DNA of 64,000 nt from an uncultured Ruminiclostridium sp. Its GTDB lineage: Bacteria; Bacillota; Clostridia; Oscillospirales; Ruminococcaceae. Below, piece after piece: positions 9,015 through 17,538 of the stretch (the first letter of the stretch is position 1; each line of letters begins with the position of its first letter). The stretch is from positions 1 through 64,000 of the forward strand of contig CALXIO010000003.1 of the NCBI GenBank assembly GCA_944388385.1. The letters are read 5' to 3'. A model generated the notes under the pieces. The model ran no database searches. It saw only the letters and a list, made by a program, of their open reading frames with translations, and was not told where the DNA came from. The translations under genes were made by a program, and so were the position numbers.

Positions 9015-9143
9015 GGTTGTGTCAAACAAGAGTTTGCCCTTATTGATGAATATACAGCTTTTGATAATGTAATGTTGCCACTATATCCAATTCATTCATC
9101 TGCCAAAAAAAGAAAAACAATGATAGCGCTCGAAAAAAATTGA
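9015..9143 (+). pseudogene. Relic of an ABC-transporter ATPase
   Basis: A short open stretch with no start codon reads GCVKQEFALIDEYTAFDNVM, then LPLYP. This resembles the Q-loop region of LolD/MacB-type ABC ATPases (family pattern: F.FQ..NL...LTV.ENV.LPL). It is closed by TAA at 9009 upstream and TGA at 9141. No Walker A, signature or Walker B motif is present nearby. It is a remnant, or a chance resemblance. Confidence 0.4.
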
Positions 9144-9311
9144 AATATCAGACGGAGTAATAATTTCTGATATTAAAAACAATAATACATAAGCATCAAA
9201 ACCGATGAAATGGGCAGTTCTCTGATTTATTTGTGAATGACGTTGTCCTCGTTTTCTATTCTTTACAAATATCGTTCGGTAATATTACCCCCTTGAAATC
9301 CCCTCTGTAAA

Positions 9312-10025
9312 TTATATAACCCCACCCTCATCAAACCTTGCCCGTAGCTTCTGTAAAGCCTTTTTCTCTATCCTTGACACATAGCTTCTGCTTATATCAA
9401 GGCAGGTTGCCACCTCTCTTTGGGTCATAATTCTTTCCGGAATATATTTTCCGCATCTGATACCGTACCGCTTTGAAATTATCTCCTTTTCTCTCTCATC
9501 CAGCTCCTCCTCAATAAAACGGTAAAGCCTTTTTCTCTCTATGCTGAGGGCCGCCTCATCCTCCACATTGGTATCATCGCAGAAAATATCCGCCAAGGAA
9601 ACGGTGTTTCCGTCCTTGTCGCTGTCTATGGGGTCATCTATATGCACCTCTGTGTTTTTATGCTTGATTTTTCGGAAATACATCCTTATCTGATTATTTA
9701 TACATTTTCCGGCATAGGTGGAAAAATTTACATTCCTTTCATAATCAAAGGTCTGAGCCGCCTTTATAAGTCCTATTGTACCTATGGAAATTAAATCCTC
9801 CGGATCCTCATTTGTATCCGGGTAATTTTTCTTCACAATAAATGCCACCAGTCTGAGATTGTGATTTATCAGCTTATCTCTGGCTTTGCTGTCTCCCTGT
9901 GCGGCTTTTTTAATACATTCCAGCTCCTCCTTTTTGGATAATTGCCCGGGAAATGAATTTGTGCTGTCAATATGTAAAGCGAAAAATAAAACATTTTCCA
10001 GTATCATTTTAAATAAAGAAAGCAT
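9312..10025 (-). CDS. sigK: RNA polymerase sporulation sigma factor SigK
   Basis: The 237-residue sigma-70-family protein has region 2 around NLRLVAFIVKKNYPDTNEDP, LISIGTIGLIKA and the -10 binding stretch FSTYAGKCINNQIRMYFR. Region 4 (TQREVATCLDISRSYVSRIE) is a helix-turn-helix. The N-terminal FPGQLSKKEE and the DPIDSDKDGN stretch fit SigK better than SigE. SigK directs late mother-cell sporulation genes. I chose ATG 10025, not the longer frame to 10064, because AAGGAGTGAT lies just upstream. The gene is uninterrupted; there is no skin-type element as in Bacillus subtilis. The short N-terminus before FPGQL (about 25 residues) may be the pro-sequence. SigE would be the alternative call. Confidence 0.85.
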   Translation of the reverse strand: MLSLFKMILENVLFFALHIDSTNSFPGQLSKKEELECIKKAAQGDSKARDKLINHNLRLVAFIVKKNYPDTNEDPEDLISIGTIGLIKAAQTFDYERNVNFSTYAGKCINNQIRMYFRKIKHKNTEVHIDDPIDSDKDGNTVSLADIFCDDTNVEDEAALSIERKRLYRFIEEELDEREKEIISKRYGIRCGKYIPERIMTQREVATCLDISRSYVSRIEKKALQKLRARFDEGGVI

Positions 10026-10085
10026 AATATCACTCCTTTCATACCTATATATTATTAAGGACAAAAATTTATATATGCCTTTTTC

Positions 10086-10113
10086 TTGACTTTTTAATAA
10101 AAAATGTTATAAT
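10086..10113 (+). promoter_or_regulatory. Promoter of the small membrane protein gene
   Basis: TTGACT (10086-10091), a 16-base spacer and TATAAT (10108-10113) lie about 30 bases before the ATG at 10143. Confidence 0.65.
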
Positions 10114-10142
10114 AAACTTAATAAAATAACGGAGGCAATAAT

Positions 10143-10253
10143 ATGAAACAAAAGACAAGAGAGGGTATGAAGCTCTGGGTAAAAATAGGCGCAGGAGTGC
10201 TTGCCCTTGTTATGATTATCGGTGTTATTATCCAGGGATTTATGTACATTTAA
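10143..10253 (+). CDS. Small single-pass membrane protein, 36 residues
   Basis: The frame encodes MKQKTREGMKLWVKIGAGVL followed by a hydrophobic stretch ending QGFMYI. A basic N-terminus of about 12 residues is followed by one membrane span of about 20, so the N-terminus should stay in the cytoplasm. GGAGG lies seven bases before the ATG, with a promoter upstream and a terminator downstream (10301-10338). It is therefore a complete small transcription unit between sigK and pstS. Its shape is like the short DUF4044 or Prli42-like membrane proteins of Firmicutes, but I cannot assign a family. Confidence 0.65.
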   Translation: MKQKTREGMKLWVKIGAGVLALVMIIGVIIQGFMYI

Positions 10254-10300
10254 GGCTGTATTTTATGTAAAAACCTTAAATCTATAATTGTAAAATTGTA

Positions 10301-10338
10301 AAAACCGTCTGCTTTTTATGTAAAGCAGGCGGTTTTTT
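10301..10338 (+). terminator. Terminator of the small membrane protein gene
   Basis: AAAACCG-CTGCTTT pairs with AAAGCAG-CGGTTTT across TTATGT (one mismatched pair in the stem) and ends in six T residues. Confidence 0.85.
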
Positions 10339-10363
10339 GGCTTTATAAAGCCAAAAATACGAA

Positions 10364-10429
10364 TTTACAAAAACTTTACAGAATATATACCGTTTCTTGC
10401 TTTCAACCTTGGGACAAAGTGAGTATAAT
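10364..10429 (+). promoter_or_regulatory. PHO box and pst operon promoter
   Basis: TTTACA AAAAC TTTACA (10364-10380) is two direct TT(A/T/C)ACA repeats five bases apart, the known PhoP-binding pattern of Firmicutes. A TATAAT -10 (10424-10429) follows with no good -35. This fits a promoter that depends on an activator. The regulator PhoP is encoded at the end of the same gene cluster. Confidence 0.75.
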
Positions 10430-10492
10430 CACACTTGTAAGCGAAAGAAAAAAAGAAACGTCAGTGGCCCGGCCACAAGAAAGGAATACGAC

Positions 10493-11347
10493 ATGAACAA
10501 AAAGCTTATCTCAATCGCTGCTGTAGCAGCAACAATCACATTAGGAATTACAGCCTGCAGCACACCCGGTGTTGAATCTTCAACAGGCGGCAACGCTTCT
10601 TCTGCAACAGACGACGATTCTGCAACAGGCACACTTTCTATGAACGGCTCCACATCAATGGAGAAGGTTATCAAGGCAGTAAACGGTGCTTTTGAAGCTA
10701 AGACAGGTAACAAGGTATCCTTAAACCTCACAGGTTCAGGTACAGGTATCAAGGAAGCTATCGAAGGCAAGTGCGACATCGGTAACTCCTCAAGAGAGTT
10801 AAAGGAAGATGAAGCAGCTGAGCTTGATGCAACAGTAATCGGTATCGACGGTATCGCACTTGTTGTTCACCCCAACAACAAGGTAGAAGACCTTACAATG
10901 GAAGACCTTGCTAAGATTTATGCAGGCGAGATCACAAACTGGAAGGACGTAGGCGGCGATGACAAGGCTATCGTAGTAGTAGGCCGTGAGGATGGTTCCG
11001 GTACAAGAGACGGTTTTGAAAGCGTTGTAATGGGCGACAAGACAGCTCAGTACGCACAGGAGCTTGAATCAACAGGTTCAGTTATCAATGCTGTAGGTAC
11101 TACAGAAGGTGCTATCGGTTATGCTTCACTTGCAAACGTTGATGACACAGTTAAGGCACTTAAGATCGACGGTGCTGAGGCAACTGAAGAAAACATCAAG
11201 GCAGGTACATATAAGGTACAGAGACCCTTCATCTGCGCAGTTAAGAAGGGCAGCGAAAATCAGTTAGTAAAGGACTACATCGACTTCATCCTTTCTGCTG
11301 AAGGTCAGGAGCTTGTTAGAGCACAGGGCGCTATCCCTGTAAAATAA
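10493..11347 (+). CDS. pstS: Phosphate-binding lipoprotein PstS
   Basis: The 284-residue extracellular lipoprotein captures phosphate for the PstCAB importer. Its signal peptide starts MNKKLISIAAVAATITLGIT and ends in a lipobox with Cys near residue 22. A Ser/Thr/Gly-rich linker follows. The PBP-like domain opens with GTLSMNGSTSMEKV, where SMNGSTSM is a typical phosphate-binding loop. GREDGSGTRDGFE is the second hallmark loop, carrying the Arg, Ser and Asp ligands. I chose ATG 10493, which has AAAGGA upstream and starts the signal peptide; the longer open frame adds 32 non-signal residues. It is the first gene behind the PHO box. A strong stem-loop separates it from pstC. Confidence 0.95.
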   Translation: MNKKLISIAAVAATITLGITACSTPGVESSTGGNASSATDDDSATGTLSMNGSTSMEKVIKAVNGAFEAKTGNKVSLNLTGSGTGIKEAIEGKCDIGNSSRELKEDEAAELDATVIGIDGIALVVHPNNKVEDLTMEDLAKIYAGEITNWKDVGGDDKAIVVVGREDGSGTRDGFESVVMGDKTAQYAQELESTGSVINAVGTTEGAIGYASLANVDDTVKALKIDGAEATEENIKAGTYKVQRPFICAVKKGSENQLVKDYIDFILSAEGQELVRAQGAIPVK

Positions 11348-11366
11348 TTCCCCACAGAATTAAAGT

Positions 11367-11393
11367 CGATCCGCCGGAAACACCGGCGGGTCG
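11367..11393 (+). other. Stem-loop between pstS and pstC
   Basis: An 11-base-pair, GC-rich stem (11367-11377 with 11383-11393, loop AAACA) is followed by CTTTGTG, not a T-run. It therefore looks like an mRNA-stabilising or partial-attenuation hairpin. Such a hairpin would allow more PstS than permease to be made (inference). Confidence 0.65.
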
Positions 11394-11424
11394 CTTTGTG
11401 CGTTAATAAGAAAGGTTGGTAAAA

Positions 11425-12405
11425 GTGTCAAAAGCAAATGCTGAAGCGGTAGGAACCGTAAGCGCAAAGGCCACATCAGGAATCAGAAGCAAAAGATCCG
11501 GAATGACAGATGCCAAAGAGCACGTAATGAAATTCATTTTCACTCTTTGCGGTATTGTGGCAGTAGCCTGCGTAATAATGATAACGGTGTATATGATAAT
11601 TTCCGGCGCACCCGCTATCGGTAAGATCGGTATAATTGAATTCCTTTTCGGAGATACATGGTATGCTAAGGAAGAGCAGTTTGGTATTCTTCCCCTTATC
11701 CTTACCTCAATCTTCGGCACCTGCGGAGCTATCGTAATAGGTGTACCCATAGGTCTTATGACTGCGGTATTCTTATCTGAGCTTGCTCCCAAGCCCTTAA
11801 AGAACATAGTAAAGCCTGCGGTTGAATTACTTGCGGCTATCCCCTCGGTAATCTATGGTCTTTTAGGTTCAATGCTGATCAAGCCGGTTATTTATGCTCT
11901 TGAGGAAATGATCTTCGCAAATGACCCCACACACCAGTTTACAGGCGGTGCAAACCTGTTCAGTGCTATTCTGGTACTTGCAATAATGATCCTTCCTACA
12001 ATTATAAATATTTCCGAAAACTCCCTCAGTGCAGTTCCCCCTGAGTACAGAGAAGCAAGCACAGGTCTTGGTGCCACAAAGATACAGACTATCTTCAAGG
12101 TAACAATCCCTGCGGCAAAATCCGGTATCGCCAGCGGCGTGGTACTCGGTGTAGGCCGTGCAATAGGTGAGGCTATGGCTATTATGCTTGTTGCAGGTAA
12201 CTCTGCTAATATGCCCGGTCTTTTCAACTCAGTTAAGTTCCTTACAACCGGTGTTGTTGCGGAATTTGCTTACTCAAGCGGACTTCACAGACAGGCACTC
12301 TTCGGAATCGGTCTTGTTCTGTTCGTATTCATAATGATTATAAACTTTATCCTTAACGGTATTCTTAAGAGCAATAAGAAAACCGCTAAGAGCGAAAAGA
12401 AGTAA
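11425..12405 (+). CDS. pstC: Phosphate ABC transporter permease PstC
   Basis: The 326-residue inner-membrane permease forms, with PstA, the phosphate channel. The N-terminal 40 residues are hydrophilic. About six membrane spans follow. The EAA loop, which contacts the ATPase, is around residues 210-240 (YREASTGLGATKIQTIFKV and following). I chose GTG 11425, because AAGAAAGG lies nine bases upstream; the nearby TTG 11416 has no room for a ribosome site. The stop codon TAA overlaps the ATG of the longer pstA frame. Confidence 0.93.
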   Translation: MSKANAEAVGTVSAKATSGIRSKRSGMTDAKEHVMKFIFTLCGIVAVACVIMITVYMIISGAPAIGKIGIIEFLFGDTWYAKEEQFGILPLILTSIFGTCGAIVIGVPIGLMTAVFLSELAPKPLKNIVKPAVELLAAIPSVIYGLLGSMLIKPVIYALEEMIFANDPTHQFTGGANLFSAILVLAIMILPTIINISENSLSAVPPEYREASTGLGATKIQTIFKVTIPAAKSGIASGVVLGVGRAIGEAMAIMLVAGNSANMPGLFNSVKFLTTGVVAEFAYSSGLHRQALFGIGLVLFVFIMIINFILNGILKSNKKTAKSEKK

Positions 12406-12416
12406 TGGAGGATATT

Positions 12417-13313
12417 ATGGCTGCTAATGTAAAAGAAAACAGTCTTTGCAAAAAGCACAGACGCCCCAGTGATATCATTTTACAGATAGTCATTTATATC
12501 TGTTCTGCACTTGTAGTTGCTCTTACTCTGGGCATGATAATTTTTATAGTAATAAGAGGCTGTGAGGGTATGAGCTGGAATTTCTTATCCACACCCGCAT
12601 TCTCTTACCCCTATGAAAACTATGGTGTTTTAGGTAACATTATAAACACCCTTTATCTTGTAGTAATCACAATGCTTGTAGCTACCCCCATCGGTGTAGG
12701 TGCGGCAATCTATCTTACCGAATACGCAAAGCAGGGTAGACTTACCCAGATAATCGAGTTCACAACCGAAACTCTTTCCGGTATCCCCTCAATTATCTAC
12801 GGTCTTTTCGGCAGCGTATTCTTCTACAACATCTTTAAGGTAAACTATTCTATCCTTACAGGTGCTCTTACATTATCAATAATGGTATTACCCACAATCG
12901 TAAGAACCACCCAGGAGGCAATAAAGACAGTTCCTGCTGGATACCGTGAGGGCTCTATCGGTCTTGGTGCACCTAAGTGGCACATGATAAGAACAGTAGT
13001 TCTCCCCAGCTGTATAGACGGTATCTTAACATCAGTAATTCTGTCTATCGGCCGTATCGTTGGTGAATCTGCGGCACTTATCTTCACCGCAGGTATCGCA
13101 AGTGAAATCAACATCAGCTCGATCGGTGACATCTTCTCTAAGGTAATGACACAGGGCGGCTCACTTACAGTTCAGCTTTACCAGTACGCACAGCGTGGCG
13201 GTGCTGAGCTTAAGTACGCATTCTCAACAGCCCTTGTACTCCTTATCACCGTACTTATCATAAATATAGCTGCAAAGCTTGTCGCACACTCTGTCCGCAA
13301 AAAACGCGGTTAA
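12417..13313 (+). CDS. pstA: Phosphate ABC transporter permease PstA
   Basis: The 298-residue permease is the partner of PstC. It has about six membrane spans and the EAA-type loop [19 protein letters not shown] (near residue 180), then a conserved [11 protein letters not shown] stretch. ATG 12417 has GGAGGA just upstream. The alternative ATG 12405 overlaps the pstC stop and has no ribosome site of its own, so I preferred the inner start. It is followed after 16 bases by pstB. Confidence 0.93.
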   Translation: MAANVKENSLCKKHRRPSDIILQIVIYICSALVVALTLGMIIFIVIRGCEGMSWNFLSTPAFSYPYENYGVLGNIINTLYLVVITMLVATPIGVGAAIYLTEYAKQGRLTQIIEFTTETLSGIPSIIYGLFGSVFFYNIFKVNYSILTGALTLSIMVLPTIVRTTQEAIKTVPAGYREGSIGLGAPKWHMIRTVVLPSCIDGILTSVILSIGRIVGESAALIFTAGIASEINISSIGDIFSKVMTQGGSLTVQLYQYAQRGGAELKYAFSTALVLLITVLIINIAAKLVAHSVRKKRG

Positions 13314-13329
13314 TCGAAAGGAAAGTAAA

Positions 13330-14097
13330 ATGGAACCTTTAAAGAACGTAAAGTTAAGCACAAAGAACGTAAACCTTTATTACGGCGAAAATCACGCCTT
13401 AAAGGACATCAATCTTGATATTGCTACAAATAAAATCACCGCATTTATCGGCCCCTCCGGTTGCGGTAAATCCACATACTTAAAGAGCCTTAACCGTATG
13501 AACGACCTTATTCCCGGTTGTAAGATTACAGGTCAGTTCTTACTTGACGGTGAGGATATTTATGCTGAAGGCGTTGATACAAATGTACTTCGCCGCAGGA
13601 TCGGTATGGTGTTCCAGAAGCCCAATCCCTTCCCCATGAGCATTTATGATAATGTTGCTTACGGTCCCAGAGTACATGGTATCCGTAACAAGTCTAAGCT
13701 GGATCAGATAGTAGAGGAGTCATTAAAGGCGGCTGCCGTATTTGACGAGGTTAAGGACAGACTTAATAAGTCAGCACTCAGCTTATCAGGCGGTCAGCAG
13801 CAGAGAATTTGTATTGCAAGAGCTATTGCAGTACAGCCTGAGGTAATCCTTATGGATGAGCCCACTTCAGCACTTGACCCTGTATCTACACTTAAGATCG
13901 AAGAGCTTATGAACTCACTGAAGGAAAAGTACACAGTTGCAATCGTTACCCACAACATGCAGCAGGCAACACGTATTTCCGATTACACAGCATTCTTCCT
14001 GGTAGGTGAAATGGTAGAATTCGGTGAAACCGAAGAAATCTTCTCCCGTCCTACCGATAAGCGCACCGAAGACTATATTACCGGTAGATTTGGTTAA
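13330..14097 (+). CDS. pstB: Phosphate ABC transporter ATPase PstB
   Basis: The 255-residue cytoplasmic ATPase powers phosphate import through PstCA. Motifs are Walker [10 protein letters not shown], the Q-loop [13 protein letters not shown] (typical of PstB), the signature LSGGQQQR and Walker [14 protein letters not shown]. The H-loop [12 protein letters not shown] and an aromatic C-terminus complete it. I chose ATG 13330, behind GAAAGGAAAG. The open frame from 13279 runs inside pstA and adds 17 residues without family support. The length matches PstB of other bacteria. Confidence 0.96.
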   Translation: MEPLKNVKLSTKNVNLYYGENHALKDINLDIATNKITAFIGPSGCGKSTYLKSLNRMNDLIPGCKITGQFLLDGEDIYAEGVDTNVLRRRIGMVFQKPNPFPMSIYDNVAYGPRVHGIRNKSKLDQIVEESLKAAAVFDEVKDRLNKSALSLSGGQQQRICIARAIAVQPEVILMDEPTSALDPVSTLKIEELMNSLKEKYTVAIVTHNMQQATRISDYTAFFLVGEMVEFGETEEIFSRPTDKRTEDYITGRFG

Positions 14098-14156
14098 TAT
14101 TTCAACAAATTGGTTGATTTATGCAAAATCCTATGATATACTAAAGGAGATAAAAG

Positions 14157-14813
14157 ATGAGAAATTCTTTTGAACATAAGTTAGGAAAGCTGAATAATGA
14201 CCTTATCTTAATGGGCGGTATGATCGAAGAGGCTATTGCTTCTGCTATCACCGCTTTAAGAGATAACAATGCCGAGCTTGCACAGAAGGTAGTTGCAGGT
14301 GATATGCGTGTGGATGATTCAGAAAAGAGTATTGAAAGTCAGTGCCTTTCCATTATCCTCAGAGAACAGCCTGTTGCAAGAGATCTGCGTAAGGTATCAG
14401 CCGCACTTAAGATGGTTACCGATATGGAGCGTATCGGTGATAATGCCTCTGATATAGCTGAAATTTCACTTATGACCGATGCTTCAAGCATCCTTCGTAC
14501 CGTACCCGGTATCCAGACCATGAGTGAAAAGGTTATCAGCATGGTATCCGGTGCAGTAGATTCCTTTGTACGCACCGATATTGAGCTTGCTAACAAGACT
14601 ATCACGGCTGATGATGAGGTTGATGATCTCTTTATCGAAAACCGCAACAAGATAGTTGAGCTTATCAAGAACGATAGCTGCTCAGGTGAAGCCGCAGTTG
14701 ATACACTTATGATAATCAAGTACCTTGAAAGAATTGCCGATCATGCAGTAAATATCTGCGAATGGGTAGAATTCTTTGAAACAGGCGAGTATAAGAACAC
14801 ACAGATTATATAA
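14157..14813 (+). CDS. phoU: Phosphate signalling protein PhoU
   Basis: The 218-residue all-helical protein has the two repeated three-helix PhoU domains. Acidic metal-site motifs are VDDSEKSIE (about 52-60) and DDEVDDLFIE (in the second half). PhoU links the Pst transporter to the PhoR kinase and keeps PhoR quiet when phosphate is plentiful. It also limits phosphate uptake. AAGGAGAT lies seven bases before ATG 14157. It stands between pstB and phoP in the same operon. Confidence 0.95.
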   Translation: MRNSFEHKLGKLNNDLILMGGMIEEAIASAITALRDNNAELAQKVVAGDMRVDDSEKSIESQCLSIILREQPVARDLRKVSAALKMVTDMERIGDNASDIAEISLMTDASSILRTVPGIQTMSEKVISMVSGAVDSFVRTDIELANKTITADDEVDDLFIENRNKIVELIKNDSCSGEAAVDTLMIIKYLERIADHAVNICEWVEFFETGEYKNTQII

Positions 14814-14831
14814 TTACAGGAGAAGGACGAA

Positions 14832-15530
14832 ATGGCAGAGCTTGTATACGTAACCGAAGATGATGACAGCATAAGAGAGCTTGTAACAGTAGCTTTATCC
14901 GCATATTCTTATGAAACAGTGGGTTTTGTTTGTGCAGAGGATGCACTTAAGGCGTCCGCACAGAAAAAGCCTGATATTTATGTGTTTGATATTATGTTGC
15001 CCGGTATGGACGGCTTGCAGGCGGTTAAAACCATTCGTTCAGATGACAGACTGAAGGATATTCCGGTGCTTATGCTTACTGCTAAATCATCGGAGATAGA
15101 CAAGGTATCCGGTCTTGAAAACGGTGCAGATGATTATCTTACCAAGCCCTTTGGCGTTATGGAGCTGGCTGCAAGAATAAAGGCATTACTCAGAAGAACC
15201 ACAAGAAGCAAGGTGACATCAGAGGAAGGCAATATCGAGCTTGGAAACTTAAAGATCGATACCGCCGCCAGGGAGGTTTCCCTTGATGGTGTTACTGTTC
15301 AGCTTACCTTAAAGGAATTTGAATTGCTTTTATACCTTGTTCGCAATCATGACAAGGTTGTAAGCCGTGACGAGCTTTTAGCTAAGGTATGGGGCATTGA
15401 TTTTGTAGGGGAAACCCGAACACTTGATATGCACATCCGTACTTTAAGAAAGAAGCTGGGTGACGACGCTGAAGATCCCCACCTTATAAAGACAATAAGA
15501 GGTGTGGGTTACCGATTTATCGGAGAATAA
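14832..15530 (+). CDS. phoP: Phosphate response regulator PhoP (OmpR family)
   Basis: The 232-residue protein has a receiver domain with acidic pocket D10-D12, phospho-acceptor D53 (VFDIMLPGMDG), switch residue T83 and K105 (TKPF). A linker leads to an OmpR-type winged helix from about residue 130 (LGNLKIDTAAREV ... TRTLDMHIRTLRKKLGD ... IRGVGYRF). It should bind the PHO box at 10364. It lies between phoU and the kinase gene, with 24 bases before phoR. The name rests on context; sequence alone gives an OmpR-type regulator. Confidence 0.9.
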   Translation: MAELVYVTEDDDSIRELVTVALSAYSYETVGFVCAEDALKASAQKKPDIYVFDIMLPGMDGLQAVKTIRSDDRLKDIPVLMLTAKSSEIDKVSGLENGADDYLTKPFGVMELAARIKALLRRTTRSKVTSEEGNIELGNLKIDTAAREVSLDGVTVQLTLKEFELLLYLVRNHDKVVSRDELLAKVWGIDFVGETRTLDMHIRTLRKKLGDDAEDPHLIKTIRGVGYRFIGE

Positions 15531-15554
15531 CGCTTGAAAGGATAGTTGTAAAGA

Positions 15555-17300
15555 ATGAAAAAAGCGCTGATGCTTAGACTGATGGCAGTCATAGCAATAG
15601 TGATCGCAGTTTGTTTCGCAAGCTCTGTATTACTTCTTACCGAAAATGAAAGATCCGGCAAGGAACAGGAGATGCGCACCGAGCTTAATCTGATAAGGGA
15701 TATATATAATAATTCCGAAAATCACGATTATGCCCTTGCAGAGCGTATTTCCGAAATGATTAACGGCGCCAGACTTACCTTTATCGACCCCGAGGGTACG
15801 GTATTTGTTGATACCTACATTGAGGGGGAGCCTGCTGATAACCACAGCACCAGAGAGGAAATTGCAAATGCCATAAAATACGGCATGGGAGTAAGCATAA
15901 GATATTCAAATACCCTTGGCCGTAACCAGATATATGCGGCAGCAAAGGTAGAAAACGGAGATATTATCCGTATATCCTATTCGGTAAATAATTTCTGGGA
16001 TTTTGCCGGTATGCTGTGGCTGCCTCTTATCTTTACGGCATTGTTAGGCCTTATAGCCGGTCTTATTGCTGTAAAAAGCTCAGTAAAGCAGATAATGAAG
16101 CCCATAAACGAGGTTTCCTCTGCTATGCAGCTTATGAAGGATAAGGACTATATTCCTAATAAGGACGAGGAAATACCTCCCCACAAATATGAGGAATTGG
16201 ACGGCTTTATTTCCGTATTCAACTATATGCGTCACAGCATAAGTGAGAATATTCAGACCCTTGAAAGTGAAAGGGAAAAGGAGAGCTTCATCCTTAAAAA
16301 CCTCAGCGACGGTGTTATCCTTTTCAATAATGACCTGATTGTTATTTCCATAAACAATGCGGCTAAGAAATTACTGGAATCCAATTACGAATGTGAAAAT
16401 GAGTCCATTCCTGAGCTTATCCGTCAGCCGGCGGTAATAGATGCGGCTCAGAAGGTGATTGCAGGCAATAAAAAGACCTCCGTTGAAATAGTAGTAGGAG
16501 GCAAGGTACTGCTTGTGATTATGCACCCGGTAGCCGGAAGCGAAACCACAGAGGGCGGCGGACTTATGGTAATAAGAGATATTACCGAAAAGCGTATGTC
16601 CGAACAGCTAAGGCAGGATTTCTTTGCCAATGCAGGACATGAGCTTAAGACCCCCCTTACCGCAATTTCAGGCTTTGCTGAATTGCTTGAAAACGGACTT
16701 ATCCCCCAGGATAAGAAGGATTATTACATCGGCAGAATCTTAACCGAAGCAAACCGTATGTCCACCATAATAAGCGATATTCTTGAAATATCCGCCCTTG
16801 AAAGCAAGAACCTGCCTGAAGAGGTAAGCGAATGCTCGGTTATGGAGGTTTGCAACGAGGTAAGCGAAAGTGTTGAGCCTGCCGCTAATCAGCGTAATGT
16901 TACAGTAAGTGTAAAGGGTGATGATTTTCATGTTATGGCAACCCATAAGCACATTTATGAGCTTATTGAAAATCTTGTCACCAATGCTATAAAGTACAAT
17001 AAAGAGGGCGGAAGCGTAGAGGTTGAGCTATGCGACGTGGGAGAGATAGGCTGTATTTATGTAAGAGATACAGGTATCGGCATTCCGAAAGAATACCGCC
17101 AGAGAGTGTTTGAGCGCTTTTTCCGTGTAGACAAGGGAAGAAGCACTAAAGAGGGGAGTACCGGACTTGGATTGTCCATAGTAAAGCATATAGTAAATTG
17201 CTATGGCGGTACAGTCACCCTTGACAGCGTGCTTGGAAAGGGAACTGTCATTTGCGTGAGATTACCCTCTAAGCACTTTGATAAAACCGAAATCCACTAA
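15555..17300 (+). CDS. phoR: Phosphate sensor histidine kinase PhoR
   Basis: The 581-residue membrane kinase has a first span at about 8-28, an extracytoplasmic sensor domain to about 150 and a second span at about 152-174. A HAMP-like stretch follows to about 235, then a PAS domain (about 244-345). The dimerisation helix holds the phospho-accepting H362 (HELKTPLTAISGF). The ATPase domain has the N box NLVTNAIKYN, then DTGIGIP and STGLGLSIV. It phosphorylates PhoP. As the last gene of pstSCAB-phoUPR it is followed by a terminator at 17329. PhoR kinases usually control their regulator according to Pst/PhoU status. Confidence 0.9.
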   Translation: MKKALMLRLMAVIAIVIAVCFASSVLLLTENERSGKEQEMRTELNLIRDIYNNSENHDYALAERISEMINGARLTFIDPEGTVFVDTYIEGEPADNHSTREEIANAIKYGMGVSIRYSNTLGRNQIYAAAKVENGDIIRISYSVNNFWDFAGMLWLPLIFTALLGLIAGLIAVKSSVKQIMKPINEVSSAMQLMKDKDYIPNKDEEIPPHKYEELDGFISVFNYMRHSISENIQTLESEREKESFILKNLSDGVILFNNDLIVISINNAAKKLLESNYECENESIPELIRQPAVIDAAQKVIAGNKKTSVEIVVGGKVLLVIMHPVAGSETTEGGGLMVIRDITEKRMSEQLRQDFFANAGHELKTPLTAISGFAELLENGLIPQDKKDYYIGRILTEANRMSTIISDILEISALESKNLPEEVSECSVMEVCNEVSESVEPAANQRNVTVSVKGDDFHVMATHKHIYELIENLVTNAIKYNKEGGSVEVELCDVGEIGCIYVRDTGIGIPKEYRQRVFERFFRVDKGRSTKEGSTGLGLSIVKHIVNCYGGTVTLDSVLGKGTVICVRLPSKHFDKTEIH

Positions 17301-17328
17301 TATTTCGATATATTCATTCCCCTATTTT

Positions 17329-17367
17329 GCGCCACTCTGACCCTCATATGAGTGGCGCGGCCTTTTT
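17329..17367 (+). terminator. Terminator of the pst-pho operon
   Basis: GCGCCACT (17329-17336) pairs with AGTGGCGC (17351-17358), followed by GGCCTTTTTGG. It stands 28 bases after the phoR stop. Confidence 0.7.
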
Positions 17368-17400
17368 GGCCTTTGAAATAATGTATGGTGTAGAAAAAAT

Positions 17401-17422
17401 CCCACAGATATTTATCTGTGGG
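17401..17422. terminator. Bidirectional terminator
   Basis: CCCACAGATA and TATCTGTGGG form a 10-base-pair stem with a two-base loop. Six T residues follow on the plus strand and A residues precede it. It is a second barrier between phoR and nifJ. Confidence 0.85.
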
Positions 17423-17444
17423 TTTTTTCTTTATAAAAAAAGCA

Positions 17445-17469
17445 ACCCCCCGGATCAATGTCCGGAGGG
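17445..17469 (-). terminator. Terminator of nifJ
   Basis: CCCCCGGA-type bases (17445-17453) pair with TCCGGAGGG (17461-17469), with one mismatched position. On the minus strand the stem is followed by TTGCTTTTTTT. It lies 70 bases past the nifJ stop. Confidence 0.75.
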
Positions 17470-17538
17470 CTGTAAAACCTATTCTGCACCGATCGTACGT
17501 TTCGGTACTTTTGGGCTTTGAAAATCAGTTACCTGATA

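Noticed and set aside
14339..14719. Minus-strand frame inside phoU
   Set aside because: Shadow of phoU with no ribosome site.
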